DNA of 64,000 bases from the NCBI RefSeq assembly GCF_009617585.1, contig NZ_WIXI01000037.1, positions 1-64,000 on the forward strand, given 5' to 3'. The notes below the pieces were generated by a model, which saw nothing but the letters and a program-made list of their open reading frames with translations, made no database searches and was not told the DNA's origin. A program made the translations under genes and the position numbers. This DNA comes from Endobacterium cereale (GTDB lineage: Bacteria; Pseudomonadota; Alphaproteobacteria; Rhizobiales; Rhizobiaceae). This document shows, piece by piece, positions 1 through 8,142 of this stretch (positions within the stretch are counted from its first letter, which is position 1; each line of letters starts with the position of its first letter).

Positions 1-150
1 CGGGGTGCGGCCGATCTCCAGCCACGTTCCGCGGTAGTGCTCTTTGCCGACGGCGACGACACTGGGCTCGGCGGATACCACGGCGGCAGTGCCGAACAGT
101 GTCATTGTCGCAAAAGCTCCCACACCGCACAGTTTCGAAAATATCCTCAT
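1..150 (-). CDS. Lipocalin-like secreted protein, N-terminal part
   Basis: The reading frame starts at 150 on the minus strand and runs off the left edge, so only 50 residues are visible. It opens with MRIF, a hydrophobic stretch and a small-residue cleavage region (VVSAEP), which makes a Sec signal peptide likely. Right after it comes YRGTWLEIGR, which resembles the lipocalin G-x-W-x-E-I-x-R signature near the N terminus of Blc-type bacterial lipocalins. An upstream GGAAGG-type ribosome site supports the start. The lipocalin call is inferred from this one motif, since the barrel lies outside the window. Confidence 0.5.
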   Translation of the reverse strand, partial: MRIFSKLCGVGAFATMTLFGTAAVVSAEPSVVAVGKEHYRGTWLEIGRTP

Positions 151-201
151 CGCCTTCCTCCCTATTAAGTCTTCTGACCAAGCTAACAATTGTCCGGTGT
201 T

Positions 202-732
202 TTAAGTCCCACGGTCTCTGCTGCCTGCGTAACGTAAGGCGATGAAGGTCGTCAGGCTCGCAGCTGCAAAAGTGTTCAGATTGAAGAACGCGGCCAGATC
301 CTGATCTGACCAGTGATACAGGGGCGATCCTGCAGAGCTACGCGAAATCATGAAGACGCCGAACACTACAACGGCAACGCCGCGCTGCCACCATCTTTCC
401 TGGTCCCGGAAGGAAAGCGCTGCCAGCATGATGCAGGCCGCAAAGAACAGTTCCGTGCCGGACCCCTGACCAAACAGTTTTGTCTCGAACAGCGTGTCCA
501 GCGTTCCGATAACGGGAAGGGCGACCCGTGCCGCAAGTGACGAACGATGGGCGATGAGCGGGATCGCGAGATAGAAGGGAGCGGCGATCAAAGTGGCGAG
601 CGACGCGATCACGCCATTGCCAGCGAGATACCAGACATAGAGTGGGTAGAATGGCTTGTTCAGCAGAATGATCCAAGCGATCGTAACGGAAGCCTGGGTC
701 AGTGGGTCAATAACTGCCCGTTCACCGTTCAT
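202..732 (-). CDS. Integral membrane protein, unknown function
   Basis: A 176-residue protein made largely of hydrophobic segments, probably five or six helices: around residues 14-36, 40-62, 67-85, 93-107, 117-130 and 153-168. Between them lie short loops with basic residues. I do not recognise the family. It starts ATG at 732 and ends at 202. A 74-codon open frame upstream (722-946) overlaps its start by 11 bases, but its protein looks unconvincing. It is transcribed away from the arsenic operon, and nothing around it indicates a role. Confidence 0.55.
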   Translation of the reverse strand: MNGERAVIDPLTQASVTIAWIILLNKPFYPLYVWYLAGNGVIASLATLIAAPFYLAIPLIAHRSSLAARVALPVIGTLDTLFETKLFGQGSGTELFFAACIMLAALSFRDQERWWQRGVAVVVFGVFMISRSSAGSPLYHWSDQDLAAFFNLNTFAAASLTTFIALRYAGSRDRGT

Positions 733-1121
733 GCGCGAACCAGCGAGGTTGTACGGCTTCCAGTCCGACTGCGATTATCTCTGCAATCCATAGCTTCACC
801 AAATCCATCCCACCGGCCGCCTGGCCGCGATAGCGGGTCTCTTTCATCCTCTGAAAGTCAACTTTGCAGAAGATGCAGCATCTACTGAACCGGCCTCGTT
901 CGATGGCCTTACGCAAATTACGCGTTCGAGGAGCTAATAGTTTCATGCTGAAATATCTGCTTTGCGTCTACATCTCCATTTGCAGAGCTGTGGCAGCGCG
1001 GAAGACGATTGAGCGATAGTGTGAGGTTGCAAATAAACGGCGTCAGCGTCTTAGCAGATAACGTGGGTGTTGACGGTTCTTACTGGTTCAAGCTATTAAA
1101 AAGGGCACTTGGCTCATCGGG
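733..1121. other. Intergenic stretch upstream of the arsenic operon
   Basis: About 390 bases between the leftward membrane protein and the arsR promoter. I see no convincing gene. A 24-codon rightward frame (ATG at 945) and a 74-codon leftward frame are present, but neither resembles a known protein. Confidence 0.5.
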
Positions 1122-1155
1122 TTGACAGGGCTTAGATATCCATTAATCTGGATAT
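1122..1155 (+). promoter_or_regulatory. arsR promoter with overlapping ArsR operator
   Basis: TTGACA at 1122-1127 and TAATCT at 1144-1149, 16 bases apart, make a sigma70-type promoter. A perfect 7-base inverted repeat, ATATCCA and TGGATAT with a 6-base spacer, fills 1136-1155. It covers the -10 element and touches the arsR ATG at 1156. This geometry fits autorepression by ArsR, which would release the DNA on binding trivalent arsenic. Transcription would start at or just before the start codon, giving a leaderless or nearly leaderless message. Confidence 0.65.
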
Positions 1156-1509
1156 ATGGAAAGCAACAACGCAATCGTCGCCCTCTCAGCCTTGGCTCAA
1201 GCCACCCGACTCGAGACGTTTCGTCTGCTCGTGCGTCACGAACCAGATGGCGTCCCAGCAGGCGAACTTGCCCGACTGCTCGATGTCCCGCAAAACACTA
1301 TGTCCGCCCATCTCGCGACCCTGTCGCGTGCGGGGCTGGTCAAAAGCGAGCGGCAGAGCCGGTCAATCATCTATCGGGCCGACCTCGACGGACTGCGTGA
1401 CCTAACCTTGTTCCTGGTTAAGGACTGCTGTGGTGGTTCGACTGAGCTTTGTGCGCCCCTCATCGCCGAGCTTACGCCCTGCTGCGAACCGGGGGCGAAG
1501 CCATGTTGA
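1156..1509 (+). CDS. arsR: ArsR-family arsenic-responsive repressor
   Basis: A 117-residue winged-helix repressor. The recognition-helix region is PQNTMSAHLATLSRAGLV (residues 45-62), followed by the wing SRSIIYRAD. The C-terminal part carries a cysteine cluster, Cys91-Cys92 and Cys99, then a CC pair and a last Cys. This resembles the CC-x-C arsenite site of the Acidithiobacillus-type ArsR proteins rather than the ELCVC motif of the E. coli type. It heads the arsenic operon, its operator overlaps the promoter, and its stop overlaps the next gene by 7 bases, indicating coupled translation. The ATG at 1156 is preferred because the frame then begins like other ArsR proteins. Confidence 0.93.
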   Translation: MESNNAIVALSALAQATRLETFRLLVRHEPDGVPAGELARLLDVPQNTMSAHLATLSRAGLVKSERQSRSIIYRADLDGLRDLTLFLVKDCCGGSTELCAPLIAELTPCCEPGAKPC

Positions 1510-1946
1510 GCACGGTCACCCTTATCGAGGTGCCCGGTCAGGACAAGGGTCTCCGCGTGGCGCTCCATGCCGCGGACTTACCGACCGATGACATTGATGA
1601 CGAGGGCCGCACGTTTTTCAGAGCCGTTTCCGACGCTGGCCATACGATCGGCTATGCGGGTATCGAGCGCTGCGCGGGCGACGCACTGTTACGATCTGTT
1701 GTCGTGCTGCCTGAACATCGCATCCAAGGTCTCGGGCGAGCGATGGTCCGGGAGACCTTGCAGAGAGTCGAATGCAGCGGCGACGTTTTCCTCGCGACGA
1801 CGAGCGCTACGCCGTTCTTTTCTACTCTCGGATTTACCGAGGTGCCTCGGACCATCGTGCCGGCTGCGGTACTCGCGACCCGACAGCTGTCTTCCATTTG
1901 CCCGTCGTCGGCGACCATTATGAGACTCAACCGGCCTCCCACGTAA
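1503..1946 (+). CDS. arsN2: GNAT acetyltransferase of the ArsN type
   Basis: A 147-residue GNAT protein. The acetyl-CoA binding motif A is visible as VVLPEHRIQGLGRAMV, with the Q/R-x-x-G-x-G loop, and a late strand reads FFSTLGFTEVPR, as in small GNAT enzymes. Genes of this kind within ars operons encode ArsN, which acetylates organoarsenical antibiotics such as arsinothricin. The arsinothricin substrate is inferred from context. The ATG at 1503 overlaps the arsR stop, so the longer upstream extension in this frame lies inside arsR and is unlikely to be translated. Confidence 0.75.
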   Translation: MLSTVTLIEVPGQDKGLRVALHAADLPTDDIDDEGRTFFRAVSDAGHTIGYAGIERCAGDALLRSVVVLPEHRIQGLGRAMVRETLQRVECSGDVFLATTSATPFFSTLGFTEVPRTIVPAAVLATRQLSSICPSSATIMRLNRPPT

Positions 1947-1954
1947 CGCGCACA

Positions 1955-2080
1955 ATGACCATGACTGGCTAGACCTGCATCGTGCTGTTTGTCGGCATGA
2001 ACAATATCGCTCGCTCTTTTTCAACGGCTGCCATCCTCGTTAAGGACGGCCCGAAACCACCGCAAGGAAAGTCCACCTGA
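1955..2080 (+). pseudogene. arsC: Remnant of a low-molecular-weight phosphatase-type arsenate reductase
   Basis: From ATG 1955 the frame reads MTMTG, a TAG stop at 1970, then VLFVGMNNIARS and an AIL-x-KDG stretch, ending in TGA overlapping the next ATG. This matches the N terminus of thioredoxin-coupled ArsC (VLF-x-C-x-x-N-S-A-R-S, then AEAIL-x-KDG). The nucleophilic P-loop cysteine is Gly here, the frame has an internal stop, and everything after about residue 35 is gone. It is a scar of an arsC gene that once lay between arsN and the pump gene. Confidence 0.65.
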
Positions 2081-3138
2081 TGTCCACCTTCGAACGTTAC
2101 CTGACCATCTGGGTCTTACTCTGCGTTGCAATCGGCGTTGCCCTCGGCCACCTGATGCCCGGCGTCTTCCAGGTAATCGGCGGCGCCGAGATCGCCAAGG
2201 TCAACATACCCGTCGCGATCCTGATCTGGCTGATGATCATCCCGATGCTGCTCAAGATCGATTTCCGTTCGCTGACGCAGGTCGGCTCCTACTGGCGCGG
2301 GATTGGCGTCACGCTGATCATCAACTGGACGATCAAACCATTCTCGATGGCTCTGCTTGGATGGCTGTTCGTCGGCTGGCTTTTCCGGCCCTATCTGCCG
2401 GCAGACCAGATCGACTCCTATATAGCAGGCCTGATCATCCTGGCGGCAGCGCCGTGCACTGCCATGGTCTTCGTCTGGTCGAACCTCACGAGCGGCGAAC
2501 CGCTGTTCACCCTGTCGCAGGTTGCCTTGAACGACGCGATCATGGTCGTCGCCTTTGCACCAATCGTCGGCCTGTTGCTCGGACTGTCGGCCATCACCGT
2601 GCCCTGGGCGACGCTTGCCCTGTCGGTGGCGCTCTACATCGTGGTTCCCGTCATCATCGCACAAGTGCTGCGGAGCTACCTGACAGCCGACGGCACAACG
2701 GGTGCGCTCGACCGCTTGCTTGCGAAGCTGCAGCCGATGTCGCTCGTCGCGCTCCTCACCACGCTCGTGCTGCTCTTCGCGTTCCAAGGCGAGCAGATCA
2801 TCGCCCAGCCGGCCATCATAGCGTTGCTGGCCGTGCCGATCCTGATCCAGGTCTATCTGAACTCCGGGCTGGCCTATCTCTTGAACCGCATAGCTGGCGA
2901 GCGCCATTGCGTCGCCGGGCCGTCAGCGCTCATCGGTGCCAGTAACTTCTTCGAACTTGCGGTTGCCGCCGCCATCAGCCTGTTCGGATTTCAGTCGGGC
3001 GCGGCACTCGCCACCGTTGTCGGCGTCCTGATCGAAGTGCCGGTCATGCTCTCGGTCGTCTGGATCGTGAACCGCTCGAAGGGTTGGTACGAGGCATCGC
3101 CCGCCGTTTCCCGCAAGACCATCATCGAAAGGCCCTGA
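2080..3138 (+). CDS. acr3: ACR3-family arsenite efflux permease
   Basis: A 352-residue membrane protein with ten expected helices, matching the ACR3 (arsB in many rhizobial annotations) family of arsenite/proton exporters. The family signature AAPCTAMVFVWS is present, with the essential cysteine at residue 126 in helix 4. The N terminus (FERYLTIWVLLCVAIGVALG) and the late segment with GASNFFELAVA are also typical. Its ATG overlaps the stop of the arsC remnant and it is followed after 2 bases by the working arsC, so pump and reductase are co-transcribed in the inner-membrane detoxification route. Confidence 0.95.
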   Translation: MSTFERYLTIWVLLCVAIGVALGHLMPGVFQVIGGAEIAKVNIPVAILIWLMIIPMLLKIDFRSLTQVGSYWRGIGVTLIINWTIKPFSMALLGWLFVGWLFRPYLPADQIDSYIAGLIILAAAPCTAMVFVWSNLTSGEPLFTLSQVALNDAIMVVAFAPIVGLLLGLSAITVPWATLALSVALYIVVPVIIAQVLRSYLTADGTTGALDRLLAKLQPMSLVALLTTLVLLFAFQGEQIIAQPAIIALLAVPILIQVYLNSGLAYLLNRIAGERHCVAGPSALIGASNFFELAVAAAISLFGFQSGAALATVVGVLIEVPVMLSVVWIVNRSKGWYEASPAVSRKTIIERP

Positions 3139-3140
3139 CC

Positions 3141-3566
3141 ATGGACGCCACCATCTATCACAATCCGGCCTGCGGCACGTCCCGCAACACGCTGGCACTC
3201 ATCCGCGCCGCCGGGATCGAACCCACCGTCATCGAATATCTGCAGAACCCGCCATCGTTCGAGCAGCTCTCCACGATGATCGCAGATGCCGGCCTGACGG
3301 TCCGCGAAGCCATCCGTGAGAAGGGCACGCCCTATGCGGAACTCGGCCTCGACAATCCGGACCTCACCGATGACAAGTTGCTGGACGCGATGATCGCCAC
3401 CCCCATCCTGATCAACCGCCCACTTGTCGTGACGCCGCTCGGCACCAGACTTGCCCGCCCCTCAGAGGTCGTGCTCGACATTCTGCCTGCCGACGCATTC
3501 TCGGGTCCGTTCACCAAGGAAGACGGCGAACAGGTCCTCGACCAGGAAGGAAAGCGAATTGTCTGA
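3141..3566 (+). CDS. arsC: Glutaredoxin-dependent arsenate reductase
   Basis: A 141-residue thioredoxin-fold reductase of the ArsC/Spx family. It converts arsenate to arsenite, which the adjacent ACR3 pump can export. The catalytic Cys is residue 11 in [12 protein letters not shown]. The family's downstream features are present: IEYLQNPPS, the [11 protein letters not shown] segment, and [18 protein letters not shown] near the C terminus, which holds the substrate-binding Arg. The ATG at 3141 is used because the longer frame upstream overlaps the acr3 end. It probably replaced the decayed phosphatase-type arsC upstream. Confidence 0.95.
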   Translation: MDATIYHNPACGTSRNTLALIRAAGIEPTVIEYLQNPPSFEQLSTMIADAGLTVREAIREKGTPYAELGLDNPDLTDDKLLDAMIATPILINRPLVVTPLGTRLARPSEVVLDILPADAFSGPFTKEDGEQVLDQEGKRIV

Positions 3567-4269
3567 GACATTTCCCGCACTTCACGACGACCACCTTCAG
3601 CCGATCGCGCCAGAATCCCTCCGACCGGCGTTCTCGACCCACAAGCCCAGGATCTTGATCCTTTATGGCTCGCTCCGTGAAGTGTCCTATAGTCGCCTTC
3701 TTGCCCTTGAAGTCCGTCGCCTGCTCGAACGCCTCGGATGCGAGGTGCGGATATTCGATCCCGCCGGCTTGCCGCTCCCGGACGAAGCACCCGTCAGCCA
3801 TCCCAAGGTTCAAGAGCTGCGCGACCTCTCTCAATGGTCGGAAGGCCAGGTCTGGATCAGTCCGGAGCGCCACGGCGCGATGACCGGCATCATGAAGTCG
3901 CAGATCGACTGGATTCCTCTGTCGCTCGGCTCCGTCCGCCCCACCCAGGGCAAGACGCTGGCGGTGATGGAGGTTTCGGGCGGCAGCCAATCCTTCAACG
4001 CTGTGAACCAGTTGCGCATCCTCGGCCGTTGGATGCGGATGATCACCATCCCCAATCAGAGCAGCGTGGCAAAGGCGTTTCAGGAATTCGACGCCGATGG
4101 CCGGATGAAGCCATCGTCCTACTACGACAGGGTCGTCGATGTCTGCGAGGAAATGGTGAAGTTCACCATCCTCACGCGCGATGCGTCGTCCTATCTGACC
4201 AACCGCTATAGCGAACGGAAGGAAGAGGCGGCCGAGCTGGAGAAGCGGGTTTCGCTCAAGTCGATCTGA
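3559..4269 (+). CDS. arsH: ArsH NADPH-dependent FMN reductase
   Basis: A 236-residue flavodoxin-like protein. The FMN phosphate loop reads [14 protein letters not shown], and the [18 protein letters not shown] stretch is diagnostic for ArsH. ArsH oxidises trivalent methylarsenicals and reduces quinones. No ATG fits the expected N terminus. A TTG at 3559 gives L(M)[11 protein letters not shown], lies about 8 bases after an AGGAAGG ribosome site and overlaps the arsC stop by 8 bases, so it is chosen here. It is the last gene of the operon and converges with the chromate transporter. Confidence 0.92.
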   Translation: MSETFPALHDDHLQPIAPESLRPAFSTHKPRILILYGSLREVSYSRLLALEVRRLLERLGCEVRIFDPAGLPLPDEAPVSHPKVQELRDLSQWSEGQVWISPERHGAMTGIMKSQIDWIPLSLGSVRPTQGKTLAVMEVSGGSQSFNAVNQLRILGRWMRMITIPNQSSVAKAFQEFDADGRMKPSSYYDRVVDVCEEMVKFTILTRDASSYLTNRYSERKEEAAELEKRVSLKSI

Positions 4270-4280
4270 TAGCTCGGGCG

Positions 4281-5492
4281 TCAAAGCATCTGAAGGAGAA
4301 CGGTGACAGCCGCCATAAGCACGACGACGATCCATGGAGATGTTCTCCAGACAACCAGCAGCAAGAAGCCGGAAAGTGCTATAGCAAAGTCCACCGGCGT
4401 CAGTACGGAGCTCGTCCAGACTGGATTGTACAAGGCAGCGCCCAGCACGCCGACGACTGCGGCGTTCGCACCGCGCATCGCAGCTTGTGCCAAGGGTAGC
4501 CGTTTCAACGCTCCCCAGAAGGGAAGAACGCCAACCAGGAGCAGGAAGCCGGGAAGGAAGATCGCTACCAGGCAGATCATGGCCCCGATAAGCCCGCTAG
4601 GAGCTGGGTCCATAACAGCGCCAAGATAGGCGGCGAATGTGAACAGTGGGCCGGGAACCGCCTGAGCAACCCCATAGCCGGCAAGGAAGGTGTTTTCGGG
4701 CACCCAGCCAAGATGAACGACCTCGGCTTGCAAAAGCGGCAAAACGACGTGTCCCCCGCCGAACACCAGCGAGCCCGACCGATAGAAAGCGTCGAAGAGG
4801 TTCAGCGACTGCGAGCCGCTACTGGCCGCAATTATTGGCAACAGAATGAGGAGCGCTGCGAATGTCACCAGGCAGACGGCACCTGTGGTCCTTGAGACAC
4901 GGAAGGACAGCTCCCCCATGGTCTTCCTGTCTGGCTCACGACACAGGACGAGACCTGCCAGCGCGCCGACTATGATGGCAATAAGCTGTCCGAACACGCC
5001 GGTAAAGGTGACGGCGACGACTGCAGCAAGAGCTATGCCTGAGCGTGTGCGATCAGGCGTCAGGGTCTTTGCCATTCCCCAGACGGCTTGGCCGACGACT
5101 GCCACGGCCACCAGTTTGAGACCATGTAGCAAGCCTTGGCCGACCGGATTGTCGAGCGCGGTCGCAGCCATCGCGAACAGGACAAGGATGATCGCTGACG
5201 GAAGGGTAAAAGCGGTCCACGCGGCAAGCGCTCCTATTGGGCCGCCGCGCATGAGGCCGAGCGCAAATCCGACCTGGCTTGAGGCGGGTCCGGGAAGAAA
5301 CTGGCAAAGCGCGACAAGATCGGCGTAAGACTTCTCATCTAGCCACGTTCGACGAATGACGAGTTCGTCGCGGAAATAGCCGAGATGGGCGACTGGGCCA
5401 CCGAAGGATGTCAGGCCTAGTTTCAGGAATGCCCAAAGCACTTCGGATGCGGACCCATGAGGGCGTAAAGCTGTTTGATCCTCAGTTGCCAT
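4281..5492 (-). CDS. chrA: Chromate transporter ChrA, two-domain form
   Basis: A 403-residue inner-membrane protein with two CHR domains. The first begins FLKLGLTSFGGPVAHLGYFR and contains LCQFLPGPASSQVG, the second contains GGGHVVLPLLQ and GYGVAQAVPGPLFTFAAYLG. The FGG-PVAH and PGP motifs are family hallmarks. The protein exports chromate and is about 400 residues long, as usual for the long family. The ATG at 5492 is preferred over a GTG five codons upstream. It converges on arsH, so the window pairs an arsenic cassette with a chromate cassette without shared transcription. Confidence 0.92.
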   Translation of the reverse strand: MATEDQTALRPHGSASEVLWAFLKLGLTSFGGPVAHLGYFRDELVIRRTWLDEKSYADLVALCQFLPGPASSQVGFALGLMRGGPIGALAAWTAFTLPSAIILVLFAMAATALDNPVGQGLLHGLKLVAVAVVGQAVWGMAKTLTPDRTRSGIALAAVVAVTFTGVFGQLIAIIVGALAGLVLCREPDRKTMGELSFRVSRTTGAVCLVTFAALLILLPIIAASSGSQSLNLFDAFYRSGSLVFGGGHVVLPLLQAEVVHLGWVPENTFLAGYGVAQAVPGPLFTFAAYLGAVMDPAPSGLIGAMICLVAIFLPGFLLLVGVLPFWGALKRLPLAQAAMRGANAAVVGVLGAALYNPVWTSSVLTPVDFAIALSGFLLLVVWRTSPWIVVVLMAAVTVLLQML

Positions 5493-5936
5493 AGCGTCCA
5501 ATCCCACAGCCCCAAAATTCCGATGTGATGGCTCTACAACTTTGCTGATGACAGAATTACGACAGCCTTGTCTCCTGCCAACTTGCGCTAGCAGTGGGCG
5601 ATCGAAGACAGGGCCACAGCAAGGATCAACTGCTGAACAAACGAATGCTGCAGCTCCTTCGTTGCTGCTAACAGCGGCGCCGCCGTATTCATTGAAGGCC
5701 GGGCTACATCCGTTTCTGTTTTCGAAGAGATAGTCAATCAGTCCGTCTGATGTTCATTAGCCGGACGATCTGCCGATATTGGGCCATTCAGCTTCGAATA
5801 CTTCAGATGAGATTTGCATTGTGCCACGGCGAGTCACAGCTCGGTATCCGCTGAGATCGTTAGGGGTGATATGCATCGCTGCTCACGATCCACACGACAA
5901 CCGAGCTAGATGCGCAGACAGTCAGCCTATCCCGGG
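5493..5936. other. Intergenic stretch with no clear gene
   Basis: About 440 bases upstream of chrA. A 63-codon rightward frame at 5542-5733 looks like a chance frame. On the minus strand the reading frame stays open for some distance upstream of the chrA start but lacks a good start codon. I see no terminator or repeat. Confidence 0.4.
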
Positions 5937-6092
5937 CTAGTTTATCCTAGCTGGCGGGAGCGAAACATCGGATACCGTCTGATCGTGGTCCGTCGTGCGT
6001 TGCTGCCCCGCCTTGTGGAGGCTTATGGCCCCGGCCGTGACGACGACAATTGCAATCAAACCGATGAGATAATAATTCCGGTCGTTTTTCAC
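5937..6092 (-). CDS. Small single-helix membrane protein
   Basis: A 51-residue protein beginning V(M)KNDRNYYLIGLIAIVVV. It has one membrane helix at about residues 9-24 and a polar tail ending SLPPARIN. The GTG at 6092 is chosen over longer starts because an AGGAG ribosome site lies about 9 bases before it. Function unknown. It resembles the many tiny one-helix proteins elsewhere in this window, which suggests a stress or envelope role, but that is only inference. Confidence 0.6.
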   Translation of the reverse strand: MKNDRNYYLIGLIAIVVVTAGAISLHKAGQQRTTDHDQTVSDVSLPPARIN

Positions 6093-6244
6093 TGCGTGGG
6101 CTCCTGTGAACTGACACGGTCGGGACGGTGCAACATGCGCCGGCTGGGTCAACGCGCCTTTATTGGATCTGCGGTGTTCTCCGCAACCCGAAGATCGATG
6201 CAAGGATCTTCAACACACCCTCTCAGCGCTAAAACACGAAAGTC

Positions 6245-6349
6245 CTAATCCTCCTCTGCGGGAGGATTCCTTAGAGAAAGTGCTATAAGACCAACGCCGA
6301 CCGCTGTTACCAGAGCGGCAACCGTGACTGCCAAAATATCGACCAACAT
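6245..6349 (-). CDS. 34-residue hydrophobic peptide
   Basis: The minus-strand frame from ATG 6349 encodes MLVDILAVTVAALVTAVGVG and then a short acidic end (NPPAEED). It would be a single membrane helix with an acidic tail. No strong ribosome site is visible. It lies upstream of the 51-residue membrane protein in the same direction and could share its transcript. Real translation is uncertain. Confidence 0.35.
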   Translation of the reverse strand: MLVDILAVTVAALVTAVGVGLIALSLRNPPAEED

Positions 6350-6950
6350 CGTGATATTTCCAGTTGGGACGTGAAGTAGGACAACTCACGTCGAAGTCTC
6401 CTGTTCCCCCGTAGTCTCAGCATGAATAATCACTTCTTAAACTGAGGCTGGGGAAAACGGCTCTTAGTGCTGGAAGGCGCTCGATCAATAGTGGACACTG
6501 GGGCGTCCACCCTCTGGGCAGGGCGCAACCCGCACGTCCCGCGGCGTTGATGAAGTATCGGCTGGCAGCTTGTACTTTATTGTGAAGGAAACCAGCACTT
6601 CGCCGCCCGACTTCAAGAAAACGGAGATGCCTGCCGCCGAGAGTGGTTCGATGGAAATTCTCGAACTGAGACACGTGGCAGAGGGCGTCTATGAGCCGAA
6701 TGTCCAGCAGGGGCGCGTTTCGACCTTCCGGGCTATGCACCTAGTTGCTAACTCAACGAAGCGACACTGCGTTCGGATAGGCGGGATCCCCACAGCTGAA
6801 GCAGATTTTTCAAGGAAACACTGGATACTGCTTGTGCATAAGCCGAAACGTGATCCAGACAGATGGACAAACCGGCAAGCTCCGCGCAAGCTTCGATCTG
6901 CAGAGAAGGCGAAAGCCCTATATGGGCGCCGCTCGCAAATGAGGATCGAT
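6350..6950. other. Stretch of uncertain content before the RMF-like gene
   Basis: About 600 bases with no gene I can support. The frame of the downstream RMF-like gene stays open back to 6570, but the extra 127 codons have no recognisable domain and the ATG at 6951 has its own ribosome site. A 107-codon minus frame (6417-6740) is equally unremarkable. Confidence 0.4.
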
Positions 6951-7148
6951 ATGAAGTTCGATGAACAAGTCATTCTCGATTGGCAACAGCGCGGCATGAA
7001 CGCGCGAGTGCTCGGGCGTTCGACGGCTGAGAACCCCATCGCTCCATACCTGAACAAATCAACATGTCGATATGAGCGGGACAACTGGTTGCAAAAAGCC
7101 GACGCCTGGCTTTTCGGTTGGCATATTGAGAACGCTGCGCGCGGATAG
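6951..7148 (+). CDS. Ribosome modulation factor / CrpP-like small protein
   Basis: A 65-residue protein with the pattern of the Rmf/CrpP family: an N-terminal helix with WQQRGMNARVLGRS, a middle NPIAPY segment, and a C-terminal helix with KADAWLFGWHIENA. RMF proper uses a similar R-G-x-x-A-G-x-S and W-x-x-G-W pattern to bind ribosomes in stationary phase. CrpP was described as a ciprofloxacin-modifying protein, though this is disputed. The ATG at 6951 follows a GAGG site. The open frame runs far upstream, so a longer product cannot be ruled out. Confidence 0.6.
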   Translation: MKFDEQVILDWQQRGMNARVLGRSTAENPIAPYLNKSTCRYERDNWLQKADAWLFGWHIENAARG

Positions 7149-7217
7149 CTTCGTGCGGATTTCGCACATGATCAGCGATCGAATGCCTTTTCCGAATAAC
7201 AGATGGGAATCTGAAAC

Positions 7218-7246
7218 ATGAACCAGCTGCTTTAGAGCTGGTTCAT
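7218..7246. terminator. Hairpin between convergent genes
   Basis: A perfect 11-base inverted repeat, ATGAACCAGCT and AGCTGGTTCAT with a 7-base loop. It lies 12 bases past the cspA stop and 70 bases past the RMF-like stop. It can serve as a two-way terminator, although the T-run is weak on both strands. Confidence 0.6.
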
Positions 7247-7257
7247 GGCCGCTGCTA

Positions 7258-7461
7258 TCAAATGACCGAAACGTTTTCCGCCTTTGATTTGCCAGTCCTC
7301 TGGTCCTGACCAATCTCGAAGCTGACCTTGTCACCTTCCCGCAACGAGCCGCCGCGTTGAAGTGCGGAGACATGGACGAATACGTCCTGTCCGCCAGTTT
7401 CCGGAGTTATGAACCCGAACCCCTTTTCGTCGTTGAAAAACTTTACAGTACCAGTCGCCAT
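7258..7461 (-). CDS. cspA: Cold-shock domain protein CspA family
   Basis: A 67-residue single cold-shock domain. RNP1 is KGFGFI (in [12 protein letters not shown]) and RNP2 is DVFVHVSAL, the two aromatic RNA-binding faces. These proteins act as RNA chaperones in the cytoplasm. The start MATGTVKFF at 7461 is chosen because an AGGAA site precedes it by about 9 bases and family members begin this way; longer in-frame starts upstream would add an unlikely extension. The hairpin just downstream gives it its own terminator. Confidence 0.93.
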   Translation of the reverse strand: MATGTVKFFNDEKGFGFITPETGGQDVFVHVSALQRGGSLREGDKVSFEIGQDQRTGKSKAENVSVI

Positions 7462-7649
7462 CGATGCATTCCTGTGTGCGGCCAACAACATGGTTGAGTT
7501 GGTCATGTTGCTATCCCAGTACCGCTAGTCAATGACAAGCATGTAACCGTTCGTTTTCGCATCTCAGAATTCATTTGAGGTGTGGCAGCTCAAGACCCTG
7601 CCGCATGGTTTCTTCGGCGAGGAGACTACCGCCGCGTCCACTTTCGCAC

Positions 7650-7850
7650 TTATGTGTTTGCTCTGTGAGTCAGAAGCTTTGCCCGGACTATTTCCGCGCT
7701 TCCACGAATATGAACAGTGTGTGGTTGTTCTCCTGCCCCACCGATTGCAAGCGCGACGATCGATACATCTTCCTCAAAGGAGGTGACGTATAAGACGTGG
7801 TTTGGATTCACGTATATAGGCTGGTTGTGGGTGTTTCTGAAGCGGATCAT
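7650..7850 (-). CDS. Small beta-rich conserved protein, FlbD-like
   Basis: A 66-residue protein beginning MIRFRNTHNQPIYVNPNHVL and ending in a helix, SAEIVRAKLL. The order (short strand, N-x-x-x-I-Y-V-N, a V-x-Y-V strand, an SIVAL strand, an HTVHIRG strand, then a helix) recalls FlbD-type flagellar accessory proteins, but no flagellar gene is nearby. Function unknown. No strong ribosome site is visible before the ATG at 7850. Confidence 0.55.
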   Translation of the reverse strand: MIRFRNTHNQPIYVNPNHVLYVTSFEEDVSIVALAIGGAGEQPHTVHIRGSAEIVRAKLLTHRANT

Positions 7851-8142
7851 GCGGCGCGGGAAAAGTTAGGAGAAAGGCGGCAATAATCATGATTGCAGCC
7901 TTTCTCAATGAGCGAGACGAGCGGCGTCATGCCAGCGTCCTACACAAGTTGCGCATATTCGATTCGACTAAATTTCGTCAAGGGAGCATCGACCTCAAAA
8001 GATCGCGGCCAGTCATTTTCCATAGCTATCCAGTGACCGGCACAGCGGCCCACGTTAATGGAATATTTTTGGCAGAGCAATGCTATCCAGCTTTTCAAAG
8101 ACAGCGCGGCTGTTCGAGGCGCGATGATTTACTGCAGCTCTT

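Noticed and set aside
722..946. 74-codon leftward frame overlapping the membrane protein start
   Set aside because: No ribosome site, odd Cys/Arg-rich start and no family resemblance.
2116..2907. 263-codon open frame opposite acr3
   Set aside because: It mirrors codon positions of a clear ACR3 gene and its protein is low-complexity and charged. It is a GC-rich shadow frame.
6570..6950. Upstream extension of the RMF-like gene to 192 residues
   Set aside because: The extra residues show no domain, and ATG 6951 has a ribosome site and a family-like length.
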